NCBI GenBank assembly: GCA_902791785.1
Contig: CADAXH010000009.1
Span: 1-18,494 of the forward strand
Reading direction: 5' to 3'
DNA: 18,494 nucleotides
Source of the DNA: an uncultured Ruminococcus sp.
GTDB taxonomy: Bacteria > Bacillota > Clostridia > Oscillospirales > CAG-272
Positions 1 to 8,843 of the stretch are shown in pieces. Positions within the stretch are counted from its first letter, which is position 1; every line of letters begins with the position of its first letter. The notes beneath the pieces are model-generated. The model did not search any database. It was not told the origin of the DNA and worked only from the letters and a program-made list of their open reading frames with translations. A program made the position numbers and the translations under genes.

Positions 1-334
1 CTACAAACTGGACAATCTGACGCTGTTTTTGGATTACAATGGTCTTCAGATAGACGGACCTATTGAGGAGATCGTTGATCCTGCTCCGTTCGACAAGAAA
101 TTCGAAGCATTCAAGTGGAATGTAATCACAATTGACGGACATGATATCGAACAGATAGACAAAGCAGTTCAGCAAGCTAAGAGCTGCAAAGGAAAGCCCA
201 CTGTTATTATCGCAAAGACAGTAAAAGGAAAAGGTGTATCCTTCATGGAAAACAAAGTGGGCTGGCATGGAAAAGCACCGAATGAAGACGAATATAAACA
301 GGCAATTGCAGATCTTTCTGCAAATGAGAACTGA
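1..334 (+). CDS. Transketolase, N-terminal subunit (3' end only)
   Basis: This is the last 110 residues of the N-terminal (thiamine-diphosphate-binding) half of a split transketolase. The reading frame is open from base 2, so the gene begins outside the window. Visible text includes LTLFLDYNGLQIDG and the closing KTVKGKGVSFMENKVGWHG stretch, both typical of the end of this domain. With the next gene it would transfer two-carbon ketol units between sugar phosphates in the non-oxidative pentose phosphate pathway, in the cytoplasm. Splitting into two adjacent genes is common in anaerobic Firmicutes and archaea. The stop codon overlaps the Shine-Dalgarno of the next gene, so the two are almost certainly co-translated. 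The call is firm; the missing 5' part cannot be judged. Confidence 0.93.
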   Translation, partial: YKLDNLTLFLDYNGLQIDGPIEEIVDPAPFDKKFEAFKWNVITIDGHDIEQIDKAVQQAKSCKGKPTVIIAKTVKGKGVSFMENKVGWHGKAPNEDEYKQAIADLSANEN

Positions 335-347
335 GGAGGACATTGTT

Positions 348-1292
348 ATGGCAGATAAAATAGCAACCAGACAGGCATACGGCGAAGCACTGGCAGCCCT
401 CGGTGAAAAATATACAAACTTTGTTGTTTTGGATGCAGATTTGGCTGAAGCAACAAAGACAATCCTGTTTAAAAAGAAATTTCCGGAAAGACATTTTGAC
501 TGCGGAATAGCAGAAGGAAATATGATGTCCGTTGCTGCAGGTATTGCATCGACAGGATTGATTCCGTTCGCATCAACATTCGCAATTTTCGCTTCCGGAA
601 GAGCATACGATCAGGTAAGAAACTCAATAGCTTATCCTCATCTTAATGTTAAAATTGGTGCAACACATGCATCAATTTCAGTCGGCGAAGACGGAGCAAC
701 ACATCAGAGCAATGAAGATTTTGCACTTATGCGTGCAATTCCGGGAATGACAGTTATCTGTCCTGCTGACGGAACAGCAACATATGCATGTGTTGAAGCA
801 GCCTTAAAGGTAAACGGACCGGTATACATGAGATTCGGCAGATTTGCTGTTCCATACATTTATGATGCTTCGACACTGAAATTCGAAGTCGGCAAGGGAA
901 TTGTTCTTTCTGAAGGTAAAGACGTTAGTATCTTTGCAAATGGTCTTATGGTTCACATGGCTGTCCAGGCCAAGGAAGTACTCAAGAACGAAGGTATCGA
1001 TGCTGAAGTAATCGACATTCATACAATCAAACCTCTGGATGAAGAATTGGTTGTTTCAAGCGCAAGAAAGACCGGTGCAGTAGTTACAGCTGAAGAACAT
1101 TCAATTATCGGCGGTCTTGGCGGAGCAGTTTGTGAAACTCTTGCTTCAACCTGCCCGGTTCCGGTTATGAGAGTCGGAGTTGAAGACAAATTCGGAAAAT
1201 CAGGAAAGGTACCGGTTCTTCTCGAAGAATACGGACTCACTGTAGATAATATAGTTGCAAAGGCAAAAGCTGCTGTTGCAATGAAGAAGTAA
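348..1292 (+). CDS. Transketolase, C-terminal subunit
   Basis: A 314-residue protein that pairs with the upstream N-terminal subunit to form a complete transketolase. It contains the pyrimidine-binding domain (about 5-170), with the cofactor-activating glutamate in CGIAEGNM at residue 56, followed by GATHASISVGEDGATHQ and the typical PGMTVICPAD strand. The C-terminal transketolase domain (about 185-305) holds EEHSIIGGLGGAV. Length is normal for this subunit. An in-frame start further upstream at 234 is possible, but the ATG at 348 is chosen because AGGAGG lies 8 bases before it and the family begins near MADKIATRQAYGEAL. The gap to the preceding stop codon is 13 bases, so this is an operon partner. 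No terminator is visible after it, so transcription probably continues into the glycosyltransferase gene. Confidence 0.95.
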   Translation: MADKIATRQAYGEALAALGEKYTNFVVLDADLAEATKTILFKKKFPERHFDCGIAEGNMMSVAAGIASTGLIPFASTFAIFASGRAYDQVRNSIAYPHLNVKIGATHASISVGEDGATHQSNEDFALMRAIPGMTVICPADGTATYACVEAALKVNGPVYMRFGRFAVPYIYDASTLKFEVGKGIVLSEGKDVSIFANGLMVHMAVQAKEVLKNEGIDAEVIDIHTIKPLDEELVVSSARKTGAVVTAEEHSIIGGLGGAVCETLASTCPVPVMRVGVEDKFGKSGKVPVLLEEYGLTVDNIVAKAKAAVAMKK

Positions 1293-1328
1293 GTAAAACA
1301 AAATAACAAAAAACGGGAGGGAAGCATT

Positions 1329-3488
1329 GTGAAGATTCTACTTGCCACCATGGGTATGGATATAGGCGGAGCAGAAACACATATTCTCTCCTTATCTTTA
1401 TCTCTGAACAGGCTCGGCCACGAAGTGACAGTCGCATCGGCAAACGGTGTTTTTGTTGATCAGCTGAAGAATGCGGGTATTAAACATATAAACCTGCCGC
1501 TGAACAAGAGAAATCCTGTGCTGATTCTGAAGTCCTATTTCGGTCTTAAAAAACTATTAAAAACAAGTGATTTTGATATCGTTCACGCACATGCAAGGAT
1601 TCCTGCTTTCCTGTGCGGAATTCTTCAGAGAAAATACGGATTCAGATTTGTCACCACGTGCCATTTCAATTTCAAACTAGGAATAACCAAAAGGTTTACA
1701 GACTGGGGAGAACACGTCTTTTCAATCAGCAAAGACATGGATGATTACCTGAAGAAAGAATACGGAATTCAATCCCGGATGATATCCAGAGCGGTCAATG
1801 GAATTGATACAATCGCATTTGCTCCGTGCCAGGATAAAGATGCTGCCAAAGATAATATAGGCCTTAAAGGAAAAAGGATTGTTCTTCACACCGGAAGACT
1901 GGATAAACTGACATCTGTTGTTGCCGACGGATTAATAGATATATCCAAACAGGTGCATGAGCAGTATGAAGACGTGGTTTTTGTTGTAGTTGGCGACGGC
2001 AATGACAGAAATGAACTTGAGTTAAAGGCCAAGAATGTCAATGAAAAAGCAGGAAGTGAGATAATCAGATTTGTCGGTCCGACAGCTGATGTATACAAAT
2101 ACATTTCTGCTTCGGATTTGTTTGTTGGACCGTCGAGATCAGCAATGGAAGCAATGTCTGCTTCAGTTCCGACTATTATTGCAGGTCACCAGGGATACAT
2201 AGGGTGCTTTTGCGAAGACAAAAAACAGGTGTGTCTTGATACCAACCTTTGCGGTAGAGGAAATGTCGAATTCAGTAAAGAAAAACTCAAAGAAGATATT
2301 CTTTCTTTGCTTGGCTCAGATAAAAACAGTCTTCTGGAAAACGGATCATTGTGCCGGAATTTCATAAAAGAGAACTATTCAGTCGACAAGATGACAAAAC
2401 AATATGTCGAAGTTTATGACATCATAAGGCGGATTAAAACCGAGAAGAAGAGCGATGCTGTTATCTGCGGTTATTACGGAAAAGGAAACCTCGGGGATGA
2501 GCTGATGCTGACGTCAATTGTCAATGGACTCAGAAGCATAAAGCCTTCGATGAGTTTTTGTGTCATATCCGGTAATCCGGCAAAGACATCAAGGCAGAAC
2601 ATAGTAAGGAGCATCAACAGATTCAATATTCTGAAGATTAACAGTGAAATCAAGAAATCCGGTACGCTCATTCTTGGCGGAGGCAATATTCTTCAGGACA
2701 AGACAAGTTTCAGATCATTGTATTATTACTGCTCCATCGTGAAAAAGGCAAAAAAGAACAATGCAAAAGTAATAATGCTGTCAAACGGGCTGGGACCCTT
2801 ACTCAGGGAAAAAAGCAAAAAGTGTGTAAAAAAAGTACTCGACTGTTCTGATTACATCTCGCTCAGGGACGACAATTCAATCAGGATTGCAAGCGAATTG
2901 TGCAATAAAAAGGTCAATTCATCCTATGACGTTGCAGTTTCAGGATACATACCTGAAGGCAAGAATGGTGAAAAGAAATACATTGTAATTGCTCCAAAGA
3001 AAACGGACGAAAGAAACACGGACAAGCTTCTTGCATTGTTGAAACGATTAAAAAATGCATATAAGGCTGAAATAATAGCAGTTCCGTTCCATTCGAAGGA
3101 AGATAAGAAATTATGCGAAAGGCTCGCTCAAAGTGATGGAGTTTCCGTCTTTGATTCTGCAGATTTTAAAGACATATCCGAGCTGGTTTCACATGCATTT
3201 GCAGTGGTAGGCAGCAGGCTTCATGCGCTGGTGATGTCCGGTAACTGCGGAACGCCTTTTGTTTCTGTATCCGATGATGAAAAACTGTCAAGCTACAGAT
3301 TTTCTTTGGAAGAAGAAAAGATAACAGGCAAAAAAGTTGCCTTTTCCTATGATGACGATCCCGGGAGTATTGTTGATACGTTGAATTACATGGATGAAAA
3401 CAGGGAAGTAATCAGGGATTATATCCTCAGCATCACAAAAGATGCACAGGAAACCATAGAAGAGGAATTGAGGAATCTTCGTATATGA
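1329..3488 (+). CDS. Fusion: GT4-type glycosyltransferase plus CsaB-like polysaccharide pyruvyl transferase
   Basis: A 719-residue protein with two complete-looking enzymes in one frame. Residues 1 to about 365 resemble a GT-B glycosyltransferase of family 4: the N-terminal MGMDIGGAETH loop (8-18), VNGID (156-160), a TGRLDK strand, and the acceptor-side segment PSRSAMEAMSASVP. Only the second glutamate of the usual E-X7-E donor motif is present (E274). Residues 375 to 719 resemble CsaB-type pyruvyl transferase: GYYGKGNLGDE (near 381-391), GGGN (450-453) and GSRLHALV (from 628). In known systems CsaB transfers pyruvate from phosphoenolpyruvate to a sugar of the secondary cell-wall polymer, creating the ligand for SLH-domain S-layer proteins. 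The start is GTG at 1329, with GGGAGGG 7 bases upstream. No membrane segment or signal peptide is seen, so it acts at the cytoplasmic face. It overlaps mnmA by 4 bases. Confidence 0.85.
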   Translation: MKILLATMGMDIGGAETHILSLSLSLNRLGHEVTVASANGVFVDQLKNAGIKHINLPLNKRNPVLILKSYFGLKKLLKTSDFDIVHAHARIPAFLCGILQRKYGFRFVTTCHFNFKLGITKRFTDWGEHVFSISKDMDDYLKKEYGIQSRMISRAVNGIDTIAFAPCQDKDAAKDNIGLKGKRIVLHTGRLDKLTSVVADGLIDISKQVHEQYEDVVFVVVGDGNDRNELELKAKNVNEKAGSEIIRFVGPTADVYKYISASDLFVGPSRSAMEAMSASVPTIIAGHQGYIGCFCEDKKQVCLDTNLCGRGNVEFSKEKLKEDILSLLGSDKNSLLENGSLCRNFIKENYSVDKMTKQYVEVYDIIRRIKTEKKSDAVICGYYGKGNLGDELMLTSIVNGLRSIKPSMSFCVISGNPAKTSRQNIVRSINRFNILKINSEIKKSGTLILGGGNILQDKTSFRSLYYYCSIVKKAKKNNAKVIMLSNGLGPLLREKSKKCVKKVLDCSDYISLRDDNSIRIASELCNKKVNSSYDVAVSGYIPEGKNGEKKYIVIAPKKTDERNTDKLLALLKRLKNAYKAEIIAVPFHSKEDKKLCERLAQSDGVSVFDSADFKDISELVSHAFAVVGSRLHALVMSGNCGTPFVSVSDDEKLSSYRFSLEEEKITGKKVAFSYDDDPGSIVDTLNYMDENREVIRDYILSITKDAQETIEEELRNLRI

Positions 3489-4558
3489 GAGTATTGGTTG
3501 CAATGAGCGGCGGTGTTGATTCAAGTGTCGCCGCAAAACTATTGGTGTCTCAGGGGAATGAGTGCATTGGGTGTACAATGCGCTTGTTTGACAACGAGGA
3601 TGCGGGTATTTCCCAGGAGAGTACGTGCTGTTCATTGAAAGATGTAAATGATGCGAGATCTGTCTCATATGAACTCGGGATGCAGTATTATGTATTCAAC
3701 TTCAAAGACGGATTCAAAGAAAAGGTCATGGACAAATTTGTTGACAGCTATCTGAAGGGAATGACTCCAAATCCGTGCATTGACTGCAACAGGTATATGA
3801 AGTTTGACAAGCTGTTTGAAAGAGCCGGAGAACTATCCTGTGATCACATAGCCACAGGTCACTATGCCAGAATTGAGAAGGTCGGAGACAGGTTCCTTTT
3901 GAAAAAGGCGCTCGACGAAACAAAAGATCAGAGTTATGTACTGTATTCGCTGACTCAGAACCAGCTGGCTCACACTTTGTTTCCTCTGGGAGAACTCAGA
4001 AAAACGGAAACAAGAAAAATAGCTGAAGAAAACGGATTTATTAACGCAAACAAGCCTGACAGTCAGGACATATGTTTCGTACCTGACGGAGATTATGCAT
4101 CAATTATTGAGATGCTTACCGGTAAAAAATCCGAACCGGGAAATTTCGTTGACACAAACGGAAAGGTTTTGGGAAGGCATAAGGGCATAATAAACTACAC
4201 AGTTGGTCAGCACAAAGGACTCGGTTTGTCTTTGCCATTTTCAATGTATGTGAAGAAGATAGACGTGGACAAAAACGAAGTGGTGCTTTGTGAAGAAAAA
4301 GAACTTTATGAAAATGATGTTTATGTTGAAGACTTCAACTGGATATCCGGAGAAGCGCCGGATGAACCCGTCAGATGCAAAGCAAAAATAAGATATCGCC
4401 AGCAGGAAAAGGAAGCAACAGTTACCCCTGTTGGAGACAAAAAAATACATATTCATTTCGATGAGCCTCAAAGAGCAATCACTCCGGGTCAGTCAGCAGT
4501 ACTGTATGACGGAGATGTCGTTCTTGGAGGAGGAACAATAGTTTCAAACTGCAGATAA
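3485..4558 (+). CDS. mnmA: tRNA-specific 2-thiouridylase MnmA
   Basis: A 357-residue protein of normal family length. It adenylates and thiolates U34 in the wobble position of tRNA for Lys, Glu and Gln, using ATP and sulfur relayed from a cysteine desulfurase. The N-terminal PP-loop is SGGVDSS (8-14). The two catalytic cysteines are C98 in NPCIDCNR and C197 in DSQDICFVPDGDY. GHYARIE and the C-terminal beta-barrel (KIRYRQQ, PGQSAVLYDGD) also match. The ATG overlaps the TGA of the preceding glycosyltransferase fusion as ATGA, so translation is probably coupled to it. No functional link between the two is obvious. No cysteine desulfurase gene is present in the window. Confidence 0.97.
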   Translation: MRVLVAMSGGVDSSVAAKLLVSQGNECIGCTMRLFDNEDAGISQESTCCSLKDVNDARSVSYELGMQYYVFNFKDGFKEKVMDKFVDSYLKGMTPNPCIDCNRYMKFDKLFERAGELSCDHIATGHYARIEKVGDRFLLKKALDETKDQSYVLYSLTQNQLAHTLFPLGELRKTETRKIAEENGFINANKPDSQDICFVPDGDYASIIEMLTGKKSEPGNFVDTNGKVLGRHKGIINYTVGQHKGLGLSLPFSMYVKKIDVDKNEVVLCEEKELYENDVYVEDFNWISGEAPDEPVRCKAKIRYRQQEKEATVTPVGDKKIHIHFDEPQRAITPGQSAVLYDGDVVLGGGTIVSNCR

Positions 4559-4574
4559 TGAGAGGGGAGAGGTT

Positions 4575-6416
4575 ATGAGAATAAAATTTGTCAACAAGGA
4601 CAGCGAGCTGAAATTTGTTTTTGAAGAAGACTGCAAAGAACTCGGAATCAAAGCAACGGATAAAAATCCGGATGTTATTCTTTGCGCAAAGAAATCCGAG
4701 GAGGAAGGCTTTTCTCTCGAAAGAGAAGGAAAGAATGCGTGCATAACATATTGCACAAAAGTGGATTTTTCCAGGGGAATTCTGCACTTGGCGTCAGGTA
4801 AAAAGCATGTAAAACAAAAATCTTCTTTCAAAGAATTCGGATATATGCTCGACGTTTCAAGAAACGGAGTGGGAAATATTGAAACTGTCAAAAAACTGAT
4901 CAGAGTTTATTCGCTTATGGGCTACAATCTGTTCGGTCTGTATATGGAAGACACGCTTTGTATTGATGATGAACCATATTTTGGATATATGAGAGGAGCA
5001 TACACAAAAGAAGAACTGCGTGAAATCAATGATTACGGCAAAAAACTCGGAGTTGAAGTAAGGCCATACCTTGAACTTCTGGCGCATCTTAATCAGTTGG
5101 TCAACTATGTCGATTACAAACCTTTCTTTGATTGCACCGACATTCTTCTTGTCGGAGACGAAAGAACATATGCTCTGATTGAAAAAATCATAAAAAGGTG
5201 TACTGAGTGTTTTGATACAAAGGTGTTCCACATAGGCCTGGACGAAGCTTATCTTGTCGGTCGCGGAAAGTATCTCGATCTCAACGGTTACGAAGACAAA
5301 ACAACTGTAATGAGCAAACACATATACAGAATCAAAGAGATCTGCGACAAATACGATCTGAAGCTTCAGATGTGGGGAGACATGTATTTCAAGAAGGCAT
5401 ACGGATATGTTGACGCAAAAGGAGCTCAGACCGAATACGATATACCCGAAGGCATAGAACTTGTATATTGGGCATACGAAAATCAGGACAAAGAGAGATA
5501 CGACAAGAATTTTGTTTCATTCAAGAACATGTTCGGTGACAGAATCACATTCGCGGGCGGAGCTAAAAAGTGGTCGGGTTTTGTTCCGTGCAACAGATTC
5601 AGCATGAAGGTCGGAAAAGCGTCAATCGATTCTTCAAAGGAAAACAATATTGAGAGTTATCTCGTTACAGGCTGGGGCGATGACGGAGCGGAATGCTCTC
5701 CTTTCTCAACTCTTCCGTGCCTGTTCGCAGACAGTCAGTACAACTACGTTGGTGAATTAAATGACAAGGATCTTTTTGAAACATTGACCGGCATGAAGTT
5801 TGATGATTTCATCGCTGTGGACAATCCCGATTTCAGGGGCGATGACACAAAGAATTCAAATGCGACGAAGTATTTGCTATACTGCGATCCTATGTATGGT
5901 GTGTTTGACAGTATAATACCTGACAAATTCTCTGAGTTTTATGCAAAAACAGCAAAGAAACTGAAAGAAATCGGTTCAAAAGCAGGCGGATATAAATATG
6001 TTTTCAACACATTGATCAATCTTTGTGATCTGCTTTCAAACAAAGCGGATTTCAGTGTAAGACTCCACAAAGCATATTATGCAAAGGACTCTAAAAAACT
6101 GACTGAACTGTCTGAAGAAATAACGACGATAATACAAAAAATAAGAACGTTTGAAAAATCTGTTCAGAAACAGTGGATGACAGACTACAAGCCTTTCGGA
6201 TATGAAATTCAGAATATACGCCTCGGAGGACTTGCAAACAGATTCAGATATGTGCAGAAAAAACTCTATGCGTACCTGAAAGGTCAGATTTCTTCAATCG
6301 AGGAACTTGATGCAAAACAGGTAAAAGCAGGACTCCTCTGGAGATCGGACTCGGATATAGACAAAGCCGTTATTAACAACTGGGGAGTCATAGTGTCAAA
6401 TTGTGTTGTATTGTAA
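4575..6416 (+). CDS. GH20 family exo-beta-N-acetylhexosaminidase, cytoplasmic
   Basis: A 613-residue glycoside hydrolase of family 20. A short N-terminal accessory domain (about 1-85) precedes a TIM barrel. The retaining substrate-assisted catalytic pair is D223-E224 in HIGLDEA, followed by GRGKYLDLNGY; a later TGWGDDGAE segment would line the -1 sugar pocket. This HIGLDEA..GKYL pattern recalls the GH20C type of Streptococcus pneumoniae, which removes terminal GlcNAc or GalNAc. The C-terminal part (about 420-600) is helical. There is no signal peptide, so the substrate is probably an imported oligosaccharide. The start has GGGGAG upstream. It lies 16 bases after mnmA, the last gene of its unit, and the next gene has its own promoter. 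Which amino sugar it prefers cannot be read from sequence. Confidence 0.85.
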   Translation: MRIKFVNKDSELKFVFEEDCKELGIKATDKNPDVILCAKKSEEEGFSLEREGKNACITYCTKVDFSRGILHLASGKKHVKQKSSFKEFGYMLDVSRNGVGNIETVKKLIRVYSLMGYNLFGLYMEDTLCIDDEPYFGYMRGAYTKEELREINDYGKKLGVEVRPYLELLAHLNQLVNYVDYKPFFDCTDILLVGDERTYALIEKIIKRCTECFDTKVFHIGLDEAYLVGRGKYLDLNGYEDKTTVMSKHIYRIKEICDKYDLKLQMWGDMYFKKAYGYVDAKGAQTEYDIPEGIELVYWAYENQDKERYDKNFVSFKNMFGDRITFAGGAKKWSGFVPCNRFSMKVGKASIDSSKENNIESYLVTGWGDDGAECSPFSTLPCLFADSQYNYVGELNDKDLFETLTGMKFDDFIAVDNPDFRGDDTKNSNATKYLLYCDPMYGVFDSIIPDKFSEFYAKTAKKLKEIGSKAGGYKYVFNTLINLCDLLSNKADFSVRLHKAYYAKDSKKLTELSEEITTIIQKIRTFEKSVQKQWMTDYKPFGYEIQNIRLGGLANRFRYVQKKLYAYLKGQISSIEELDAKQVKAGLLWRSDSDIDKAVINNWGVIVSNCVVL

Positions 6417-6429
6417 AGACAAACTTTGC

Positions 6430-6458
6430 TTGCATTAGCGCACGCGCAAATATATAAT
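6430..6458 (+). promoter_or_regulatory. Sigma-A type promoter of the uxaC unit, with possible operator
   Basis: TTGCAT (6430-6435), a 17-base spacer and a perfect TATAAT (6453-6458). The predicted start lies near 6465, leaving a leader of about 47 bases. The -35 box sits in an inverted pair TTGC-N12-GCAA (6430-6449), which could be a repressor site; the GC-rich spacer GCGCACGCGC is unusual here. The operator is only a suggestion. Confidence 0.6.
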
Positions 6459-6511
6459 AATATAAAATCCGTTTTTTGGGGTGCAGTATGGGAAAAGAAA
6501 GGATCAGACAT

Positions 6512-7963
6512 ATGAGAGATTTTATGAGTGAAGATTTTCTTCTTGAAAATGACGTGGCAAGAGTTCTTTATGAGAATTATGCTTCAGTCATGCCGATAAT
6601 CGATTATCATTGTCATATTGAAGCAAGTGAGATTGCAGAAAACAAGAGATGGGAGAACATTACCCAGCTTTGGCTTGGCGCCGATCATTACAAATGGCGC
6701 GCCATGCGTTCATGCGGAGTGAGTGAGAGACTCATTACCGGAGATGCCACGGATTATGAAAAATTTGAGGCATTCTGCTCAATAGTCCCATACCTTATCG
6801 GGAACCCCATTTATCACTGGTCACACCTTGAACTCAAGAGATATTTCGACTATGACGGTGTGATCGGACCAACCACATGCGATGAAATATGGAATCTGAC
6901 AAAAGAAAAACTCGAGTCTGCAGATTTTTCTGCCCAGGCACTGGTAAAAAAATCCAACGTTGCACTTATTTGTACTACAAATGATCCAACAGATTCGCTC
7001 GTTGAACATATTGCAATCAAAGAAGACAAGAATTTTGATGTTCCCGTTATTCCGGCTTTCAGACCCGACAAATGCCTGAAAGTTGAACAGTCCGGATTCA
7101 AAACATATATTGAAAAGATGTCTGAAATGGCAGGAGTTGAAATTAAAGACTATTCGATGATGCTTGACGTATTGTCAAAGAGAGTAGAGTATTTTGACGT
7201 ACTTGGCTGCAGGACATCAGATCACAGTATGGAAGATACGGTAATGTTCGATGACAGTGTATCGTCTTCACAAGCAGATTCAGTTGCGGAAATTGTGTTC
7301 AAGAGAGCAATCGCAGGCGAAGGTATTGACAATGAAACTGCAAGAATATACAGAAGTTCACTGATCAGATTCCTAGCAAAACAATACAGTGACAGAGACT
7401 GGGTAATGCAGATTCATTTCGGTGCACTCAGAAGCGTAAGTGATGTAATGGCCAGCAAAGTTGGACCTGATTCCGGTTATGACATGATTCATGGCGGTTC
7501 AGGAAGAATTGCGTCAGCGGCAGTTATGCTCAATGCACTCGAGAGAGACAACATACTTCCCAAAACAATACTTTATTCCCTCAACCCTGCCGAGAACACT
7601 GCGGTGTCATCGTTGGTCGGCTGTTTCCAGCATACAAGCGATGAGAGCGAAGGCCTCAACAATATGCCTAAGATGCAGCAGGGATGCGCATGGTGGTTTA
7701 ATGATCACCTCAGAGGAATCAAAGAGATTCTTTCAACAATCAGCGAAGGATCAGCTCTCGGAAAATTCATAGGAATGACAACAGATTCAAGAAGTTTCCT
7801 GTCATATACAAGACATGAATACTTCAGAAGAATCCTGTGTTCATACATTGGTGATTTGGTTGAAAATGGAACATATCCGATGGAAATAGATACACTTGCT
7901 CAGATGGTATGCGACATTTGTTACAACAATTCAAAGGATTATTTCGGATTCAGAATAGTATAA
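6512..7963 (+). CDS. uxaC: Glucuronate isomerase UxaC
   Basis: A uronate isomerase converting D-glucuronate to D-fructuronate (and galacturonate to tagaturonate), the first intracellular step of hexuronate catabolism. The metal-dependent amidohydrolase-like barrel shows DYHCH (31-35) near the N-terminus, GDHYKWRAMR, GNPIYHWSHLELKRYF, and a late MTTDSRSFLSYTRHEYFRR. The start is set at ATG 6512, because MRDFMSEDFLL lines up with the N-terminus of known UxaC and GAAAGGA lies 8 bases upstream. An earlier ATG at 6488 would add 8 residues. The product is 483 residues, normal for the family. No uxaB, uxuA or kdg genes follow, so the rest of the pathway must be encoded elsewhere. Its downstream partners are unrelated housekeeping genes. 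Confidence 0.95.
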   Translation: MRDFMSEDFLLENDVARVLYENYASVMPIIDYHCHIEASEIAENKRWENITQLWLGADHYKWRAMRSCGVSERLITGDATDYEKFEAFCSIVPYLIGNPIYHWSHLELKRYFDYDGVIGPTTCDEIWNLTKEKLESADFSAQALVKKSNVALICTTNDPTDSLVEHIAIKEDKNFDVPVIPAFRPDKCLKVEQSGFKTYIEKMSEMAGVEIKDYSMMLDVLSKRVEYFDVLGCRTSDHSMEDTVMFDDSVSSSQADSVAEIVFKRAIAGEGIDNETARIYRSSLIRFLAKQYSDRDWVMQIHFGALRSVSDVMASKVGPDSGYDMIHGGSGRIASAAVMLNALERDNILPKTILYSLNPAENTAVSSLVGCFQHTSDESEGLNNMPKMQQGCAWWFNDHLRGIKEILSTISEGSALGKFIGMTTDSRSFLSYTRHEYFRRILCSYIGDLVENGTYPMEIDTLAQMVCDICYNNSKDYFGFRIV

Positions 7964-7973
7964 GGTGAATAAA

Positions 7974-8843
7974 ATGTCAGAACAGAATAACAAACCGGAT
8001 GAGTCATGTACGCATGACTGTTCAAGCTGCAGTGCCAATTGCTCATCAAGAAAACCCACACTTGCAAAACTGAACAAAAACAGCAATATAAGAAAAACAA
8101 TAGCAGTAGTCAGCGGAAAAGGCGGAGTCGGAAAGACAATGGTCTCCAGTATGCTGGCATCAAGTCTCAGGAGAAAAGGACTGTCTGTTGGAATAATGGA
8201 TGCAGATATAACAGGTCCTTCAGTTCCGCAGTGCTTTGGTCTCGATGAACCATGCTACGCTTCTCCTGAAAACTATATCATTCCCGCAACAACCACAACG
8301 GGAATCAAAGCAGTCAGTATCAACCTGCTTCTGACGGATAAAACCGCTCCTGTAATCTGGAGAGGTGCAATTATTTCAGATATGATCAGACAATTCTGGA
8401 CAGAAGTTGACTGGGGCAATCTGGATACTCTCGTAATAGACTGTCCTCCGGGAACGGGAGATGTTCCGCTGACTGTATTCCAGATGATTCCTGTAGACGG
8501 TATAGTTATAGTTACCAGCCCTCAGGATCTTGTTTCACTCATTGTCGGAAAGGCGGTGAGAATGGCTCAGATGATGAACATTCCAATAATTGGAATAGTT
8601 GAGAACATGAGCTATGTGGAATGCCCCGACTGCGGAAAGAAAATCCAGATATTCGGAAAGGGCAAAACTGACGAAGTTGCAGAAAAATACGGAATACCGG
8701 TACTTGCAAGACTTCCCATCAGGCAGGAACTGGCAAGTCAGGCAGATCTTGGAATTATAGAGATGCATGATTGTGACAAGGAAATCAAAGAATTGCTTGA
8801 TGCAGTAATTGCTCAACCTATAATCGAAAGAAATGACAGATAA
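7974..8843 (+). CDS. mrp: Mrp/NBP35 family Fe-S cluster carrier ATPase
   Basis: A 289-residue P-loop ATPase of the Mrp/ApbC/NBP35 group, thought to bind and deliver Fe-S clusters to apoproteins. The deviant Walker A is GKGGVGKT (48-55), followed by DADITGPSVPQ and the DCPPGTGD switch. The family's C-terminal cluster-binding CPDC pair is at C217 and C220. An extra cysteine-rich N-terminus has C12, C16, C19 and C23 (CX3CX2CX3C), absent from classical E. coli Mrp. ATG 7974 is preferred over GTG 7965 because AAGGTG sits 6 bases before it and overlaps the GTG. It starts 10 bases after uxaC and overlaps the next gene by 11 bases, so it belongs to that unit. A client could be the radical-SAM enzyme MtaB, but that is inference. 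Confidence 0.92.
   Translation: MSEQNNKPDESCTHDCSSCSANCSSRKPTLAKLNKNSNIRKTIAVVSGKGGVGKTMVSSMLASSLRRKGLSVGIMDADITGPSVPQCFGLDEPCYASPENYIIPATTTTGIKAVSINLLLTDKTAPVIWRGAIISDMIRQFWTEVDWGNLDTLVIDCPPGTGDVPLTVFQMIPVDGIVIVTSPQDLVSLIVGKAVRMAQMMNIPIIGIVENMSYVECPDCGKKIQIFGKGKTDEVAEKYGIPVLARLPIRQELASQADLGIIEMHDCDKEIKELLDAVIAQPIIERNDR

Noticed and set aside
234..347. Longer transketolase C-terminal subunit
   Set aside because: The extra codons overlap the upstream subunit in another frame and look like shadow sequence; AGGAGG supports ATG 348.
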